A stretch of 64,000 nt of DNA, from contig NZ_LRAC01000172.1 of assembly GCF_001517085.1 (NCBI RefSeq), forward strand, positions 83,295 to 147,294. Reading direction: 5' to 3'. The DNA is from Paenibacillus sp. DMB5. Its GTDB lineage: Bacteria; Bacillota; Bacilli; Paenibacillales; Paenibacillaceae. The notes beneath the pieces were generated by a model. It was not told where the DNA came from and ran no database searches. It worked only from the letters and a program-made list of their open reading frames with translations. Positions 1-9,586 of the stretch are shown here, in pieces. Each line of letters begins with the position of its first letter. Within the stretch, counting starts at the first letter, position 1. Made by a program: the position numbers and the translations under genes.

Positions 1-470
1 TGGATCAGCTCGCGGCACAGTTCCCCGTATGGCTCACCGGCTGCCTTCACAGTAATCAGGCGTTCCTCCGGTCCGGCCGTTTCCATGTATAGATGCAGAT
101 GCCGCTGCGGCATCAAATCTGTAATGATGCTGCTCCATTCCACCAGGCAGACTCCCTGCCCGTAGAAATATTCATCGAGCCCCAGCTCGTCCGCTTCCTG
201 CGGGGAGATCCGGTACACATCCATATGGTACAGCGGCAGGCGTCCGTTGTATTCTTTGATAATAGTAAATGTAGGACTGTTCACAATCCCCTCTACACCC
301 AGATGGCGCGCAAAAGCCTGCGAAAATGCCGTCTTGCCGGCACCCAGGTCACCATCGAGGCCGATCACCATGCCCGCCGATGCCGCACCGGCTATCGCAG
401 CTGCAAGCAGCTCCGTATCCTGAAGGCTGTGTGAACGGTAAGTAAATACCGTTTCAACATGATTGTCCAA
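1..470 (-). CDS. tsaE: tRNA threonylcarbamoyladenosine biosynthesis ATPase TsaE (partial)
   Basis: TsaE is the small P-loop ATPase that works with TsaB and TsaD to make the t6A37 modification of ANN-decoding tRNAs. The minus-strand translation from a TTG at 468-470 shows the Walker A motif GDLGAGKT, followed by the family signatures NSPTFTI and YHMDVYR and an LVEWS stretch near the end. A GGTGGAG ribosome binding site lies seven bases upstream of the TTG; the nearest ATG is in another frame. The gene runs off the left edge, so the C-terminus is missing. In related genomes tsaB usually follows directly, but that part is outside the window. Confidence 0.92.
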   Translation of the reverse strand, partial: MDNHVETVFTYRSHSLQDTELLAAAIAGAASAGMVIGLDGDLGAGKTAFSQAFARHLGVEGIVNSPTFTIIKEYNGRLPLYHMDVYRISPQEADELGLDEYFYGQGVCLVEWSSIITDLMPQRHLHLYMETAGPEERLITVKAAGEPYGELCRELI

Positions 471-575
471 GCTGCAACTCCACCTTATATAGTATCCTTT
501 TAAAGACATCAACCGACATAGCATAACAATACTTTTAATTATATCGGTATGCTACTTGTCCCGCAACAACCCCCT

Positions 576-1591
576 CTATTCCCGGCTGCCGGCCGTATAG
601 GCTGAATGCGGCTGTCTGCTTCTCTCTGCCTGTTTTTTCTTCGGGTTATGTCCGGAAAACAGGCTGTGCAGCACCATTCCGGCGATAATGACCGCAATTC
701 CAGTCCAGGACAGCAGAGAAGGCAGCGGTGCAGACAGAATCAGGATTTCCCCGATCAGCGCAAACAGCACCTCCAGCGACTGGGTGGCTTCCACCGAAGC
801 CAGTCCGCTCATGCTGCTGCGGACCATATCCGTAGCCCGGAAAAACAGGACGGTAGCAATGACACCTGAGGAAAAAGCGACAATCACAGACTGTAGGGCC
901 TGCGGGCCTGAGGGCAGCCCCACATCTGCCAGACCGATAAGCGATATAATAAGCCAGAACGGCAGGCTGGCCAGTGTCATGCCGAGAATACGCTGGAACA
1001 CGTCGAGCCGCTCCCCGCACAGCTCCATTGTTTTGCGGTTTCCAAGCGGATACGCGAAGGACGCGATCAGAACCGGGACTATGCCCAGCAGTACCTGTGA
1101 CGCTTCAAGCTTACGGGCATGATCGGCCTGGAGCAGCGCTACACCAGCCAAAATGATCAGGGACAGTCCGAGGCCGCGCAGCGGAATCCTGCCCCGTTCA
1201 TAGACGCTTGAACCTCCGGAGCCGGCAACCCATTGTCCGAAGAACGGGGCCAGAAGGGAACCGGAGATAATGGTAATCTGCCAGGTTCGGCGGTCAGCCA
1301 GCCCGGCGCATAAGCAGCCGCGAAGCAGATTGGTGCGTAGAACAGGCCAAAGCCGACCGTTCCCCAGAGCAGCCAGGCCCCCGGGCGCTCCTTCATCGCT
1401 GCCAGCAGCGGCTTCAGCCTGCCCCGCCCCGCAACGATAGCCACCAAAAACGGAAGTGTAAACAGATAACGCAGTGAGGCGCTCCAGGCCCAGCTGCCTC
1501 CCGACAGCTCCATCCGCCGGTTAAGGACAAAAGTTACCGCAAAAAATAGCGCCGAACAGACGCCAAGTAAAATAGGACGCACGTTCATCAT
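576..1591 (-). pseudogene. DMT-type (EmrE-like) multidrug efflux transporter, frameshifted
   Basis: The two halves, 1157-1591 and 576-1151, together resemble a ten-helix drug/metabolite transporter of the putative multidrug-resistance EmrE group, about 335 residues. The N-half carries the opening signature NRRMELSGGSWAW. The frame breaks near 1288-1290, where minus-strand GCCGAACC would read correctly as GCCGGAACC; one added G restores the expected QITIISGSLLAPFFGQW. The 5' end is also odd: a good GGGGAGGTG ribosome binding site points to an ATG at 1599-1601 that is out of frame with 1591, and the A4 run between them could hide a second indel. It may be an intact gene with sequence errors or a real pseudogene. 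Confidence 0.75.
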
Positions 1592-1870
1592 CTCTTTTCA
1601 TCAAATTCACCTCCCCAATATAGGGTCAGACTTTTGCCACCGTCAACCCTTGTGTCAGCTGTACGGCAGCTTGGGCCGGATGGGCGGCCTCTGCTTCACT
1701 TCATAAACGCAGCCAGCAGATGCATTCCTTCTGCAAAGGCCCTGCCCGTTATATAGCACAACACAAACAGAGCAGCTATTATCCGTGACAGGACATCGCT
1801 GCTCTGGCGTTGTTAGAACACTTTATTATCTTCCGAAGAACCGTTAACGACACAGCCGCATCATTTGCGG

Positions 1871-2056
1871 TTATTTCCTCTGCTCCTCCAGCCGGTCTAC
1901 ACCGACTGTATGTGTATTGGTTGGCCGTGAGCCTACCTGTACGGTTGCCATTCCATTTTCCTCATCCACACGTTCGATCCAGACCGATTCGCCGTCCAGA
2001 TGAACGGGGATCATATCCTTGGATGTATAGATATCCATCGCACGTTTTACGTCCAT
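1871..2056 (-). CDS. sspH: Small acid-soluble spore protein, H type
   Basis: This 61-residue protein begins MDVKRA and continues with a VWIERVDEENGMA stretch, matching the SspH family, a minor class of small acid-soluble proteins of the spore core in Bacillaceae and Paenibacillaceae. The family role in DNA protection or dormancy is poorly defined. The start has an AAGGAG site about eight bases upstream. It is a single-gene unit and, by analogy with B. subtilis sspH, is probably transcribed late in the forespore; I did not identify a sigma-G promoter. Confidence 0.9.
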   Translation of the reverse strand: MDVKRAMDIYTSKDMIPVHLDGESVWIERVDEENGMATVQVGSRPTNTHTVGVDRLEEQRK

Positions 2057-2105
2057 GATTCAAGTCTCCTTCGCAAGCATACGCTTTATTTTTATTAGTA
2101 CCGTC

Positions 2106-2297
2106 TCAAAAAAATGGATTTTCCTGCACTTCATCCGCTTCAGGCTCGCCGATGGTGTCATCGGCATCGAGATATCCGGCCTCCGGACCGTAATCCGTAT
2201 CATCCGGATCGGCAACAATCCCGGCCCAGTCCACAACCTCGGCAGGAATATCCTGCTCGGATAATTCATCAAGCCATTCCTTGCGCCCCTTGCCCAT
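2106..2297 (-). CDS. Small acidic protein of unknown function
   Basis: A 63-residue acidic protein that opens with MGKGRKEWLDEL and contains PAEVVDWAG and many Asp/Glu residues; no signal peptide or membrane segment is visible. The start at 2295-2297 is chosen because GGAGG lies nine bases upstream; an in-frame upstream ATG at 2324 lacks a comparable site. It sits 49 bp upstream of sspH in the same orientation. I do not recognise a named family. The negative charge could indicate a spore-associated or regulatory protein, but nothing in the sequence shows that. Confidence 0.6.
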   Translation of the reverse strand: MGKGRKEWLDELSEQDIPAEVVDWAGIVADPDDTDYGPEAGYLDADDTIGEPEADEVQENPFF

Positions 2298-2507
2298 GGT
2301 TCTTATCCCTCCGCTTTTCTCCATACATGACAGATATGCCTGCCATTAGGCCAGCTTTTACAAGCCCGGCTTTATTTTTTCCCAAGACTCGCAAAAAATG
2401 CATCAGGGTAGAAACTGCGCCCGCACACCATACTAAACAGTAACTACATGATGGGGTTCAGCTCATACAGCACTTATACAGCACTTATAACTCAGGAGGC
2501 GATATCC

Positions 2508-3479
2508 ATGCATACCGTCTGGAAAGGGGCCATCAGCTTCGGCCTTGTTCACGTCCCGGTCAAAATGTTCTCGGCAACCGAGGATAAAGACATTTCACTC
2601 CGTTACATCCATAAGGAATGCGGAAGCCCGTTGTCCTATGTCCGTAAATGCCCTGTATGCGAAAAGGAAGTCGGGTGGGAGGAGATCGGCAAGGGCTATG
2701 AATATGAAAAGGGTAAGTTTGTCCTGTTCGACAAAGAAGAACTGGAGCAGCTGACCGAGGAGAGCAGCAAGAGCATCACCATTCTGGATTTCGTGGATTT
2801 GACGGAGATTGACCCGATTTATTTTCAAAAAACCTACTACCTGTCACCCGATCAGGCCGGCACCAACGCCTACCGTCTGCTGATGGAGGCCATGCGCCAG
2901 AGCGGCAAAATCGGGATCGCCAAAATTTCCATCCGGTCCAAAAGCAGCCTGGCAGCCATCCGGGTGCTGGAGAACTGCCTGGCCATTGAGACGATTTTTT
3001 ATCCGGATGAGGTTCGGCCTGTAACCCAGGTTCCGGGCCTGCCGGAAGCAGGCATTGTCAGCGACAAGGAGCTGGAAATGGCCAAGCTGCTGATCTCCCA
3101 GCTGTCCACTCCTTTTGAGCCGGGCAAGTATACCGATGATTACCGCCAGCGGATGCTGGATCTGATCTCGCACAAAATCTCCGGCGAGGAGTTCCACATT
3201 GCACCAGCCCGCCAGGAGAGCAATGTTATTGACCTGATGGCCGCACTGCAGGCCAGCATCGAGGCAGTTCAGCATATCCCGAGCGATCCTGGGACCGCTC
3301 CGGCAGCGGCTGCAGGCAAGTCAAAGACGGGCACCGGCACCCGGAAAAGAGCAGCCAAAGCCAGCGGCACCGAAGCGGCAGCCGGTACTCCTGTCCTCAG
3401 CGAAGCAACCGGACCCATTCCGGTTATTGCCCCCAAGACCAAACGGCGCAGCTCAAAAAGCAAAGAGACCGTATCCTGA
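2508..3479 (+). CDS. ku: Non-homologous end-joining protein Ku
   Basis: Bacterial Ku forms a homodimeric ring that threads onto double-strand DNA ends and recruits LigD. The 323-residue product starts MHTVWKGAISFGLVHVPV, the typical N-terminus, with a zinc-ribbon-like CPVCEKEVGWEEIGKGYEY segment and the core Ku beta-barrel. The last 60 residues form a low-complexity Ala/Lys/Arg tail (KTKRRSSKSK), the DNA-binding extension often found in bacterial Ku. The start at 2508 follows an AGGAGG at 2494-2499; a 20-codon upstream extension has no site. The ligase gene begins 33 bp downstream, so the pair is probably one NHEJ operon. Confidence 0.96.
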   Translation: MHTVWKGAISFGLVHVPVKMFSATEDKDISLRYIHKECGSPLSYVRKCPVCEKEVGWEEIGKGYEYEKGKFVLFDKEELEQLTEESSKSITILDFVDLTEIDPIYFQKTYYLSPDQAGTNAYRLLMEAMRQSGKIGIAKISIRSKSSLAAIRVLENCLAIETIFYPDEVRPVTQVPGLPEAGIVSDKELEMAKLLISQLSTPFEPGKYTDDYRQRMLDLISHKISGEEFHIAPARQESNVIDLMAALQASIEAVQHIPSDPGTAPAAAAGKSKTGTGTRKRAAKASGTEAAAGTPVLSEATGPIPVIAPKTKRRSSKSKETVS

Positions 3480-3512
3480 CGCGGACGGTCAGGCACCCAA
3501 GGAGGCGGTTTG

Positions 3513-4580
3513 ATGGAATTGAAGCCTGTTACACCGTTCGAACCGGTACTTGCTGCGCAGCTTCCCTCCGGCAGCCAGTGGATTGCCCAGATTAAATGGG
3601 ACGGGGTCCGCATGCTGTCCTATTATGACGGCAGCCGTATAGAGCTTGTTAACCGCCGGGGCAACCGGCGCACAATGCAATACCCCGAGTTAACTGTGCA
3701 GGACCGCTATTGCCGGGCAGACAGCTTCATCCTGGACGGTGAAATTATCGCGCTGGCCGGCGGCAAACCGTCCTTTCATGAAGTGATGCGCCGTGACGGC
3801 GTGAGAAGCGAAGCCGCAGTCCGCGCCGTGCTGCCTCAGGTTCCGGTACTCTATATGGTCTTCGACATGCTGTACTGCAGCGGCAAGTGGCTGCTGGATC
3901 AGCCCTTGTCCATGCGGCAGCAGATGCTGCAGGATATGCTGCTGCCCCATCCCCATGTGCAGAATGTGCCAAGCTACACTGATCCGGCTAAGCTGTTTGC
4001 TGCTGCCAGCAGCGGAGGATTAGAGGGGATTGTCTGCAAAGACCTGGACAGCACCTATGCTCTGGGCGGCAAAGACAAACGGTGGCAAAAGCGTAAGAAC
4101 ATCCTCGACGTAACCGCTGTAGCCGGAGGAGTCACGTTCCGGGACGGGATCGTTAATGCCCTGCTGCTCGGTCTTTATGACAATGAAGGCAGGCTGCATT
4201 ACATCGGCCATGCCGGGGCCGGCAGAATGACCGCCATGGACTGGCGTAATCTGACCGCCCAGGCCCATAACCTGACTATACCTGCATCGCCTTTTGCAGC
4301 CATGCCGGAGCGCAGCAAGGATGCGGTATGGATCAGTCCGAGCCTGGTGTTCAAGCTGCATTTTCTGGAGTGGAACCCATCCGGAACGCTGCGCCAGCCG
4401 GTCATCCAGGCACAGGTAGATTTGCCGGCTGAGTCCTGCGCCTTGAGCAGAGAGGCTGAGCACTATTTTACAGGAGGTGAATCTGTATGCCGGCAACCCT
4501 TAAAGGCACGATTACCATTGACGGACAGGAGCTTACCGTTACGAATCCGGAGAAGCCGCTTTGGCCGGAGATGGGTATAA
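3513..4580 (+). CDS. ligD: ATP-dependent DNA ligase, LigD ligase-domain type
   Basis: This is a stand-alone ligase module of the LigD family, which seals breaks held by Ku. Motif I is IKWDGVR with the adenylated lysine at about Lys28, followed by NRRGN, FILDGEI and EGIVCKD, and an OB-fold region near residues 210-320. The ATG at 3513 follows AAGGAGG at 3499-3505. The reading frame runs 94 bp into the next gene: the last 30 or so residues (Arg-rich, from FTGGESV onward) read through the start of the polymerase gene and look unlike a ligase C-terminus. A fused LIG-POL ancestor later split by a frameshift, or a small sequence error near the end, would both explain the overlap. Confidence 0.9.
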   Translation: MELKPVTPFEPVLAAQLPSGSQWIAQIKWDGVRMLSYYDGSRIELVNRRGNRRTMQYPELTVQDRYCRADSFILDGEIIALAGGKPSFHEVMRRDGVRSEAAVRAVLPQVPVLYMVFDMLYCSGKWLLDQPLSMRQQMLQDMLLPHPHVQNVPSYTDPAKLFAAASSGGLEGIVCKDLDSTYALGGKDKRWQKRKNILDVTAVAGGVTFRDGIVNALLLGLYDNEGRLHYIGHAGAGRMTAMDWRNLTAQAHNLTIPASPFAAMPERSKDAVWISPSLVFKLHFLEWNPSGTLRQPVIQAQVDLPAESCALSREAEHYFTGGESVCRQPLKARLPLTDRSLPLRIRRSRFGRRWV

Positions 4581-5371
4581 CGAAGCGGATTTATCTGCAA
4601 AAGCTGGCCGCCCTTTCGCCTTACCTGCTCAGCTACTGCAGAAACCGGCTGCTGACGGTGATAAGGTACCCCCACGGCGTGCCCGGGATGTCCTTTTACC
4701 AGAAAAACGCCCCGCAGCCGCGGCCTGAATTTGTAAAAACAGCTGTGCAGGACGGGATCGAATATATTGTTCTGCATGGCTTGCCGGAGCTGTTATGGCT
4801 GGGGAATCTGGCCGCGCTGGAGTTTCATCCTTCGCTGCATTACGCCGGAAGCAGCCTGCCCTGTGAGTGGATGATTGACCTCGATCCTTCCCTTGAAGTG
4901 GAGCCGCGTATTATGGAGGCTGCTGCTCTCGTCGGCGATGTGCTCAAATCACTGGGGCTTGCTTCAGTTCCCAAAACTTCAGGGGCTACAGGGGTTCAGA
5001 TCATTGTTCCGGTGCAGCAGGGTATTACCTTTGAAGAGCTGCGCAAGACCGGACACTTCATCGGGCGTTATGTGACTGAGAAGCGTCCCGACCTGTTCAC
5101 GCTGGAACGCCTGAAAAAGCACCGCGGTGACCGGATTTATTTTGATTATCTCCAGCACTACGGCGGCAAAACGCTGGCTGCCCCATATACTCCCAGGGCA
5201 CGCCCGGGAGCAACCGTGTCCACTCCGCTGCTGTGGGAAGAGGTTGCCCGCAACGTATCGCCGCTTGATTATCATCTGCTGAACATTGAAGAACGGCTGA
5301 ACCGCACGGGTGATCTTATTGCCAAGGTAGCGCCACAGCCTGTAGGCGAGATTGCTGCGAAGCTGCCTTGA
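4487..5371 (+). CDS. ligD: NHEJ polymerase domain, LigD/PrimPol type
   Basis: A 294-residue archaeo-eukaryotic-primase-like polymerase that fills gaps and adds nucleotides at breaks during NHEJ. Key features are the metal-binding pair Asp131 and Asp133 in WMIDLDPS, KTSGATGVQ (the conserved SGxxGxH-like strand, here with Gln), and the C-terminal FDYLQHYGGKT and APYTPRARPGATVSTPL signature. It has its own strong AGGAGGTGA site eight bases before the ATG, so it is translated independently although it overlaps the ligase gene by 94 bp. In B. subtilis ligase and polymerase are one polypeptide; here they are separate genes. Confidence 0.93.
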   Translation: MPATLKGTITIDGQELTVTNPEKPLWPEMGITKRIYLQKLAALSPYLLSYCRNRLLTVIRYPHGVPGMSFYQKNAPQPRPEFVKTAVQDGIEYIVLHGLPELLWLGNLAALEFHPSLHYAGSSLPCEWMIDLDPSLEVEPRIMEAAALVGDVLKSLGLASVPKTSGATGVQIIVPVQQGITFEELRKTGHFIGRYVTEKRPDLFTLERLKKHRGDRIYFDYLQHYGGKTLAAPYTPRARPGATVSTPLLWEEVARNVSPLDYHLLNIEERLNRTGDLIAKVAPQPVGEIAAKLP

Positions 5372-5423
5372 AGCCGCAGATCAGGCAGGGTCGGCAGAGC
5401 CGCAGAACAGCATACAGACAGCA

Positions 5424-5459
5424 ATAAGCCCGCAATGCCTATAATGGCTGCGGGCTTAT
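5424..5459. terminator. Inverted repeat after the NHEJ operon, possible terminator
   Basis: ATAAGCCCGC and GCGGGCTTAT form a 10-bp stem with a 16-base loop, 50 bp after the polymerase stop. Neither strand has a clear T run after the stem, so termination is only a guess from its position between convergent genes. Confidence 0.4.
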
Positions 5460-5596
5460 CAGGCGTCCAGCTTGTGGACGGAAGGTATTGTTCTATATGA
5501 GAATTCGGTACAAAGAGCTGCGGGCACCGGATTGATTACTCTGACTTTCGTAAATATACCTTCCTTCGGACAGCGTACCCGTTCCCCCGGATCACG

Positions 5597-6508
5597 CTAG
5601 TGGATTGATTTCTTTTTGAAGCGGCCGCCTTTTACATCGTGGATATTGCCAATTGCAATAAATGCATCAGAATCCCAGTCTTCTACAATGGATTTGAGCT
5701 TTGCTTCTTCCAGACGAGTAATAACTACAAAAATCACCTTTTTATTTTCACCGGAAAAACCGCCTTCGCCATCCAGATACGTCACACCACGCCCGAGACG
5801 CTCCGTCAGCGCTTCCCCGATATCACGGAACTTGTCGCTGATAATCCAGACCGATTTCGACTGGTCCAGACCTTCGAGTGTTACATCAATCATCTTGAAG
5901 GCAATATAATAGGCAATCAGGGAAAACATCGCATTATTCCAGCCGAACACAAAGCCCGCTCCGGAAAGGATAAAGAAGTTGAAGAACATGACTACTTCTC
6001 CGACAGAGAATGGCAGCTTCTTCGCAACCAGAATGGCCACTATCTCCGTACCGTCAAGCGATCCCCCGTATCTGACAACGAGCCCGACCCCGACGCCCAG
6101 TATAACCCCGCCGAACACGGCTGCCAGCAGCGGCTCAACGGTTATCGGATTGACCGGATGCAGCAGCTGAGTACCGATCGACATGACAACGACTGCAAAT
6201 AAAGTGGATAAGGCAAAGGTCTTGCCGATCTGCTTGTAGCCGATTATCAGGAACGGCAGGTTGAGCAGGGTCAGCAAAATACCGAGAGGAATATGAAAAA
6301 TATGGGATAGCATAATGGAAATACCGGTTATTCCGCCGTCAATCAACTCATTGGGAACCAGAAAAATTTCCAGGGCCACCGACATCATCGATGCACCCAG
6401 CACCATCATAACCACCCGTTGGGCGAACCGCAGTCTGGCGGTCTTCAAGGATGCTTTCTGAGGCTTTTTCTGATCCTCATTCGTAAAGATTTGCTGGCTC
6501 ACAGTCAT
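5597..6508 (-). CDS. YitT-family membrane protein with C-terminal DUF2179 domain
   Basis: A 303-residue protein with five to six predicted membrane helices (about residues 25-205) carrying the DUF161 signatures EIFLVPNELIDGGITGIS and RYGGSLDGTEIVA. A cytoplasmic DUF2179 domain follows, ending GRFKKKSIH. These proteins are common in Firmicutes; no transport substrate is established. The start at 6506-6508 has AGGGGGAG just upstream, while the in-frame extension to 6553 has no site. It stands alone between convergent genes on one side and cls on the other. Confidence 0.88.
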   Translation of the reverse strand: MTVSQQIFTNEDQKKPQKASLKTARLRFAQRVVMMVLGASMMSVALEIFLVPNELIDGGITGISIMLSHIFHIPLGILLTLLNLPFLIIGYKQIGKTFALSTLFAVVVMSIGTQLLHPVNPITVEPLLAAVFGGVILGVGVGLVVRYGGSLDGTEIVAILVAKKLPFSVGEVVMFFNFFILSGAGFVFGWNNAMFSLIAYYIAFKMIDVTLEGLDQSKSVWIISDKFRDIGEALTERLGRGVTYLDGEGGFSGENKKVIFVVITRLEEAKLKSIVEDWDSDAFIAIGNIHDVKGGRFKKKSIH

Positions 6509-6674
6509 AGAACTCCCCCTATAAATAAGTGTCCAAAGAATAACTGAAAGCATAAGGTTGAGCTATACTTTCTTATATTTCTTCTCGTACTTATATTATA
6601 TCACAAAAGACGGCCAAATAAGGTATGGAACATATTCGCGCCTTAGAAAAGTTAAGGTTTAGTCCTATTTTTGG

Positions 6675-8108
6675 TCATAAAAGCGGAGATAACAGCTGAC
6701 AAAGACCTTGAATCAACTTGACATTTCTGTCCCGCTTCATGAATTTGTCAGGGTCAATAAACTCGCTGTGCTTCTGGTCTTTTTCAAAAGCGGCGGCAAG
6801 CCGGACAACCATATCCGGGGCCAGCAGTACCGCAGTAAGCTCGAAATTGGAATAAAAGCTGCGCATATCCAGATTGGCACTGCCGGCCGTCGCCAGCAGA
6901 TCATCCACAATCATGACCTTGGCATGCATGAAGCCCGCAGTATATCGGTAAAATTTCACCCCGGCATCCTGAAGATTTTCCAGATAGGATAAGGAGGCAG
7001 CATAGACAAGCTTGTTGTCCGGCTTGGCCGGAATGATGATCCGCACATCCACTCCGCTCAGCACCGCATTTTTCAGTGCCCGGCAAATCGGCGGATCTGG
7101 TATGAAGTAGGGCGAGGTGATCCAGATACGCTTTCTGGCCGCCGTAAGAGCGCCAAAAAACATCTCCTGGGACCCATCCACCGCGCCGTCCGGCCCGCTG
7201 GCCACGATCAGCACAGCTTCCTCCCCGCTGCAATGATGCTCCGGAAAAAAACGCGGATGGCTGAGCCAGTCTCCTGCGGCCAGCTTCCAGTCCTTCAGGA
7301 ACACATACTGCAGATCATATACCGCATCTCCCTCCAGCCTTAAATGCGTGTCGCGCCAGTTGCCCATTTTGGGGTCTTTGCCCAAATAGTCATCTCCGAC
7401 ATTCATTCCGCCCGTAAACCCTACCAGCCCGTCGACAACCATAATTTTGCGGTGATTCCGGTAATTGAACCGCCGTTCCAGCAGCGACACCAGCGGCGGC
7501 AGGAAGAAATGAACCTCTACACCGGCATTTTTCAGCGTCCGGATGAACCTCTTACCCAGCGCATGACTGCCCAGGCCATCGCATAAAAGACGGACCTTCA
7601 CCCCCTGGCGGGCCTTGCGGACCATGACATCCTGAAACCGTTCGCCAATCTCATCATCGCGGAAAATATAAAATTCCAGGTGGATATGCTCCCGCGCACT
7701 TTCCATCGCCTCCAGCATAGCCTCATAGGCAGCTCCGGCGTTGGGCAGGATCCGGCATCGGTTACGTCCGGTAATCTTCATATCGGACAGCCCGGAGAGC
7801 AGACGAAGCAGGCTGCCCCGGCCGGCAAATTTGGGATTTCCGCATTCCTCCGTTTTTTTAATTATCCTGATTTTACTGCAGACATGTGTGCGGATTTCAC
7901 TACGGCGCGCCGGCGTACAGCGCCTGCCTATTCTGCGGCTCTGCCAGTAATCACGCCCGAGAAAATAATAGAACGCAAGACCTGCCGGAGGGCAGCAGAA
8001 GCTGAGAAATATCCAGGCCATAGCCCTTTGGGGACGGCGGTATTCGAACAGCATGATGGCTGCAATCTGCAGTATAAAGAGAGCCAGTAAGAGTGCAATA
8101 ATGGTCAA
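6675..8108 (-). CDS. cls: Cardiolipin synthase (phospholipase D family)
   Basis: The enzyme condenses two phosphatidylglycerol molecules to cardiolipin and glycerol at the membrane. The 477 residues show two N-terminal membrane segments with the PLDc_N motif (RRPQRAMAWIFL), then two HKD catalytic motifs: HRKIMVVD with His219 followed by GGMN, and HAKVMIVD with His395 followed by SANLDMRS. Length and order match bacterial Cls. Translation starts at a TTG (8106-8108) preceded by GGAGGTG; the nearby GTG is followed at once by a stop. Firmicutes often carry several cls copies, so this may not be the only one. Confidence 0.94.
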   Translation of the reverse strand: MTIIALLLALFILQIAAIMLFEYRRPQRAMAWIFLSFCCPPAGLAFYYFLGRDYWQSRRIGRRCTPARRSEIRTHVCSKIRIIKKTEECGNPKFAGRGSLLRLLSGLSDMKITGRNRCRILPNAGAAYEAMLEAMESAREHIHLEFYIFRDDEIGERFQDVMVRKARQGVKVRLLCDGLGSHALGKRFIRTLKNAGVEVHFFLPPLVSLLERRFNYRNHRKIMVVDGLVGFTGGMNVGDDYLGKDPKMGNWRDTHLRLEGDAVYDLQYVFLKDWKLAAGDWLSHPRFFPEHHCSGEEAVLIVASGPDGAVDGSQEMFFGALTAARKRIWITSPYFIPDPPICRALKNAVLSGVDVRIIIPAKPDNKLVYAASLSYLENLQDAGVKFYRYTAGFMHAKVMIVDDLLATAGSANLDMRSFYSNFELTAVLLAPDMVVRLAAAFEKDQKHSEFIDPDKFMKRDRNVKLIQGLCQLLSPLL

Positions 8109-8353
8109 GCCGTCACCTCCGCAATCTCAATAAACACCAGCCGGCAACCTCTGATCCGCTGCTCTGGACAGGCTGATTCTAGTACAGGTTTTGCCGGAAC
8201 TCTTCCTCTTTATTCAGGCAAACCGTTGTCATGTTCATCCAAAGGGCTGAATACATAGAGTAATAGGACAAATCGGATGAGCCCCAGGATTGCAGGATTT
8301 ACGGATTCACAGCCAAGTACAAGGCGGCTGCGCAGCCGCAGAAAGGAGAAGCT

Positions 8354-9562
8354 ATGAAACCCCAGCATAAGGATAACCGGATTACCCTGCTCGTTGTCCG
8401 CGAAGCCGGACGTCCGGTCAGACAACTGCAGCTGTCCAAGCCTCTGGCCCTGGCCCTGCCGGCTGCGGCTGCCCTTTCCATTTCCAGTCTGGTCACCTCG
8501 ATGCATTTTCATGCCTCGCGTTCCATTGCCGAGCTGGAGGCGGAGGCCGCCTCCTTGTCGCTGGCCAATCTCCGGATGGAGATGAAGGTGGCCGACAAGG
8601 ATCAGACGCTGCAGCAGCTCCGCAGCCAGGTAACGGAGCTGTCCGAAGAAGCCGAGGTAATCAAAGACAAGCTCAAAAGTGTAAGTGAGCTTGAAGCAGA
8701 GCTGCAGTCGCTGATTGATACTGAGGAAGCAACCGGTACAGATTCAGACGCAGATATGGACTCTGCCTCTATCTCAGGGATTCCCCCGGTATCCGCTTCC
8801 GGAAATGCATTTGCGGCTACTGCAGCAGGCCCATCCGCAGGCTCCAGAACAGCTGCCTTAAATACAGGACCGCAGGTAAGTCCTGCCGCCGCCCTTGCCT
8901 CCCTGCCGGCCATCAGCTTCCGTCTCGGAGCCATCTCAGGCGCGATCAGCAGCACGGTAACTCCGCAGGTAGGCGGAGAATATATCGCTGTCTATCAGGA
9001 TGATCCCCTGGGAATGGTACAGGAGGCACGGGATGACTACGAAGAAATCCGCAGCCTGCTGGATGAGATGCTCGCCAGCCTGTCCGCCACCATTACAGAA
9101 GCCAAAGAGGTCCGGGATACAGAGGCCCAGCTTAAGGCCAGCCAGGCCCTCGCTGAGAAGGCACGTCTGGCACCGGCCGTTATCTGGCCTACCCGTTCCA
9201 AGATCATTACCTCCAGCTTCGGCTACCGTTCCGATCCCTTTAAGAGAATCTCCGCCTATCACTCGGGCATCGATATTGCCGGCAGTATCGGAGACCCCAT
9301 CTATGCGGCCATGGAAGGTGAGGTTACAGCATCGGATCAAATGGGCGCAAGAGGCAAATACATTATTATCAAGCATGCAAACGGTCTCGAAACCTGGTAC
9401 ATGCATCTGAACAGCATGACCGTCTCCGCCGGTGACAAGGTCGGCAAAGGCGAGCAAATCGGCACCCTCGGCAATACCGGGCGCAGCACGGGGCCACATT
9501 TACATTTTCAGGTTATCAAGCAGAATAAAGCGGTCAACCCTTTGGGTTATGTCAAACCATAG
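8354..9562 (+). CDS. Membrane-anchored M23 (LytM) metallopeptidase with coiled coil
   Basis: A 402-residue peptidoglycan endopeptidase candidate. Residues 30-50 form a membrane anchor, residues 55-125 a coiled coil rich in Leu/Glu, then a Ser/Ala-rich linker and a second helical stretch. The C-terminal M23 domain (about 275-400) shows ITSSFGYRSDPF, the zinc ligands in HSGID, and the second site HLHF after GNTGRSTGP, so the Zn-binding His/Asp set looks complete. AGAAAGGAG precedes the ATG. The bactofilin gene follows 24 bp later; such M23-bactofilin pairs recur in bacteria and suggest a complex shaping the wall at a defined site. Confidence 0.93.
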   Translation: MKPQHKDNRITLLVVREAGRPVRQLQLSKPLALALPAAAALSISSLVTSMHFHASRSIAELEAEAASLSLANLRMEMKVADKDQTLQQLRSQVTELSEEAEVIKDKLKSVSELEAELQSLIDTEEATGTDSDADMDSASISGIPPVSASGNAFAATAAGPSAGSRTAALNTGPQVSPAAALASLPAISFRLGAISGAISSTVTPQVGGEYIAVYQDDPLGMVQEARDDYEEIRSLLDEMLASLSATITEAKEVRDTEAQLKASQALAEKARLAPAVIWPTRSKIITSSFGYRSDPFKRISAYHSGIDIAGSIGDPIYAAMEGEVTASDQMGARGKYIIIKHANGLETWYMHLNSMTVSAGDKVGKGEQIGTLGNTGRSTGPHLHFQVIKQNKAVNPLGYVKP

Positions 9563-9586
9563 AACATGGATGAGAGGCGGGTATAC

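Noticed and set aside
1769..1806. Inverted repeat CAGAGCAGC/GCTGCTCTG as a terminator
   Set aside because: No T run follows on either strand and the loop is long; too weak to call.
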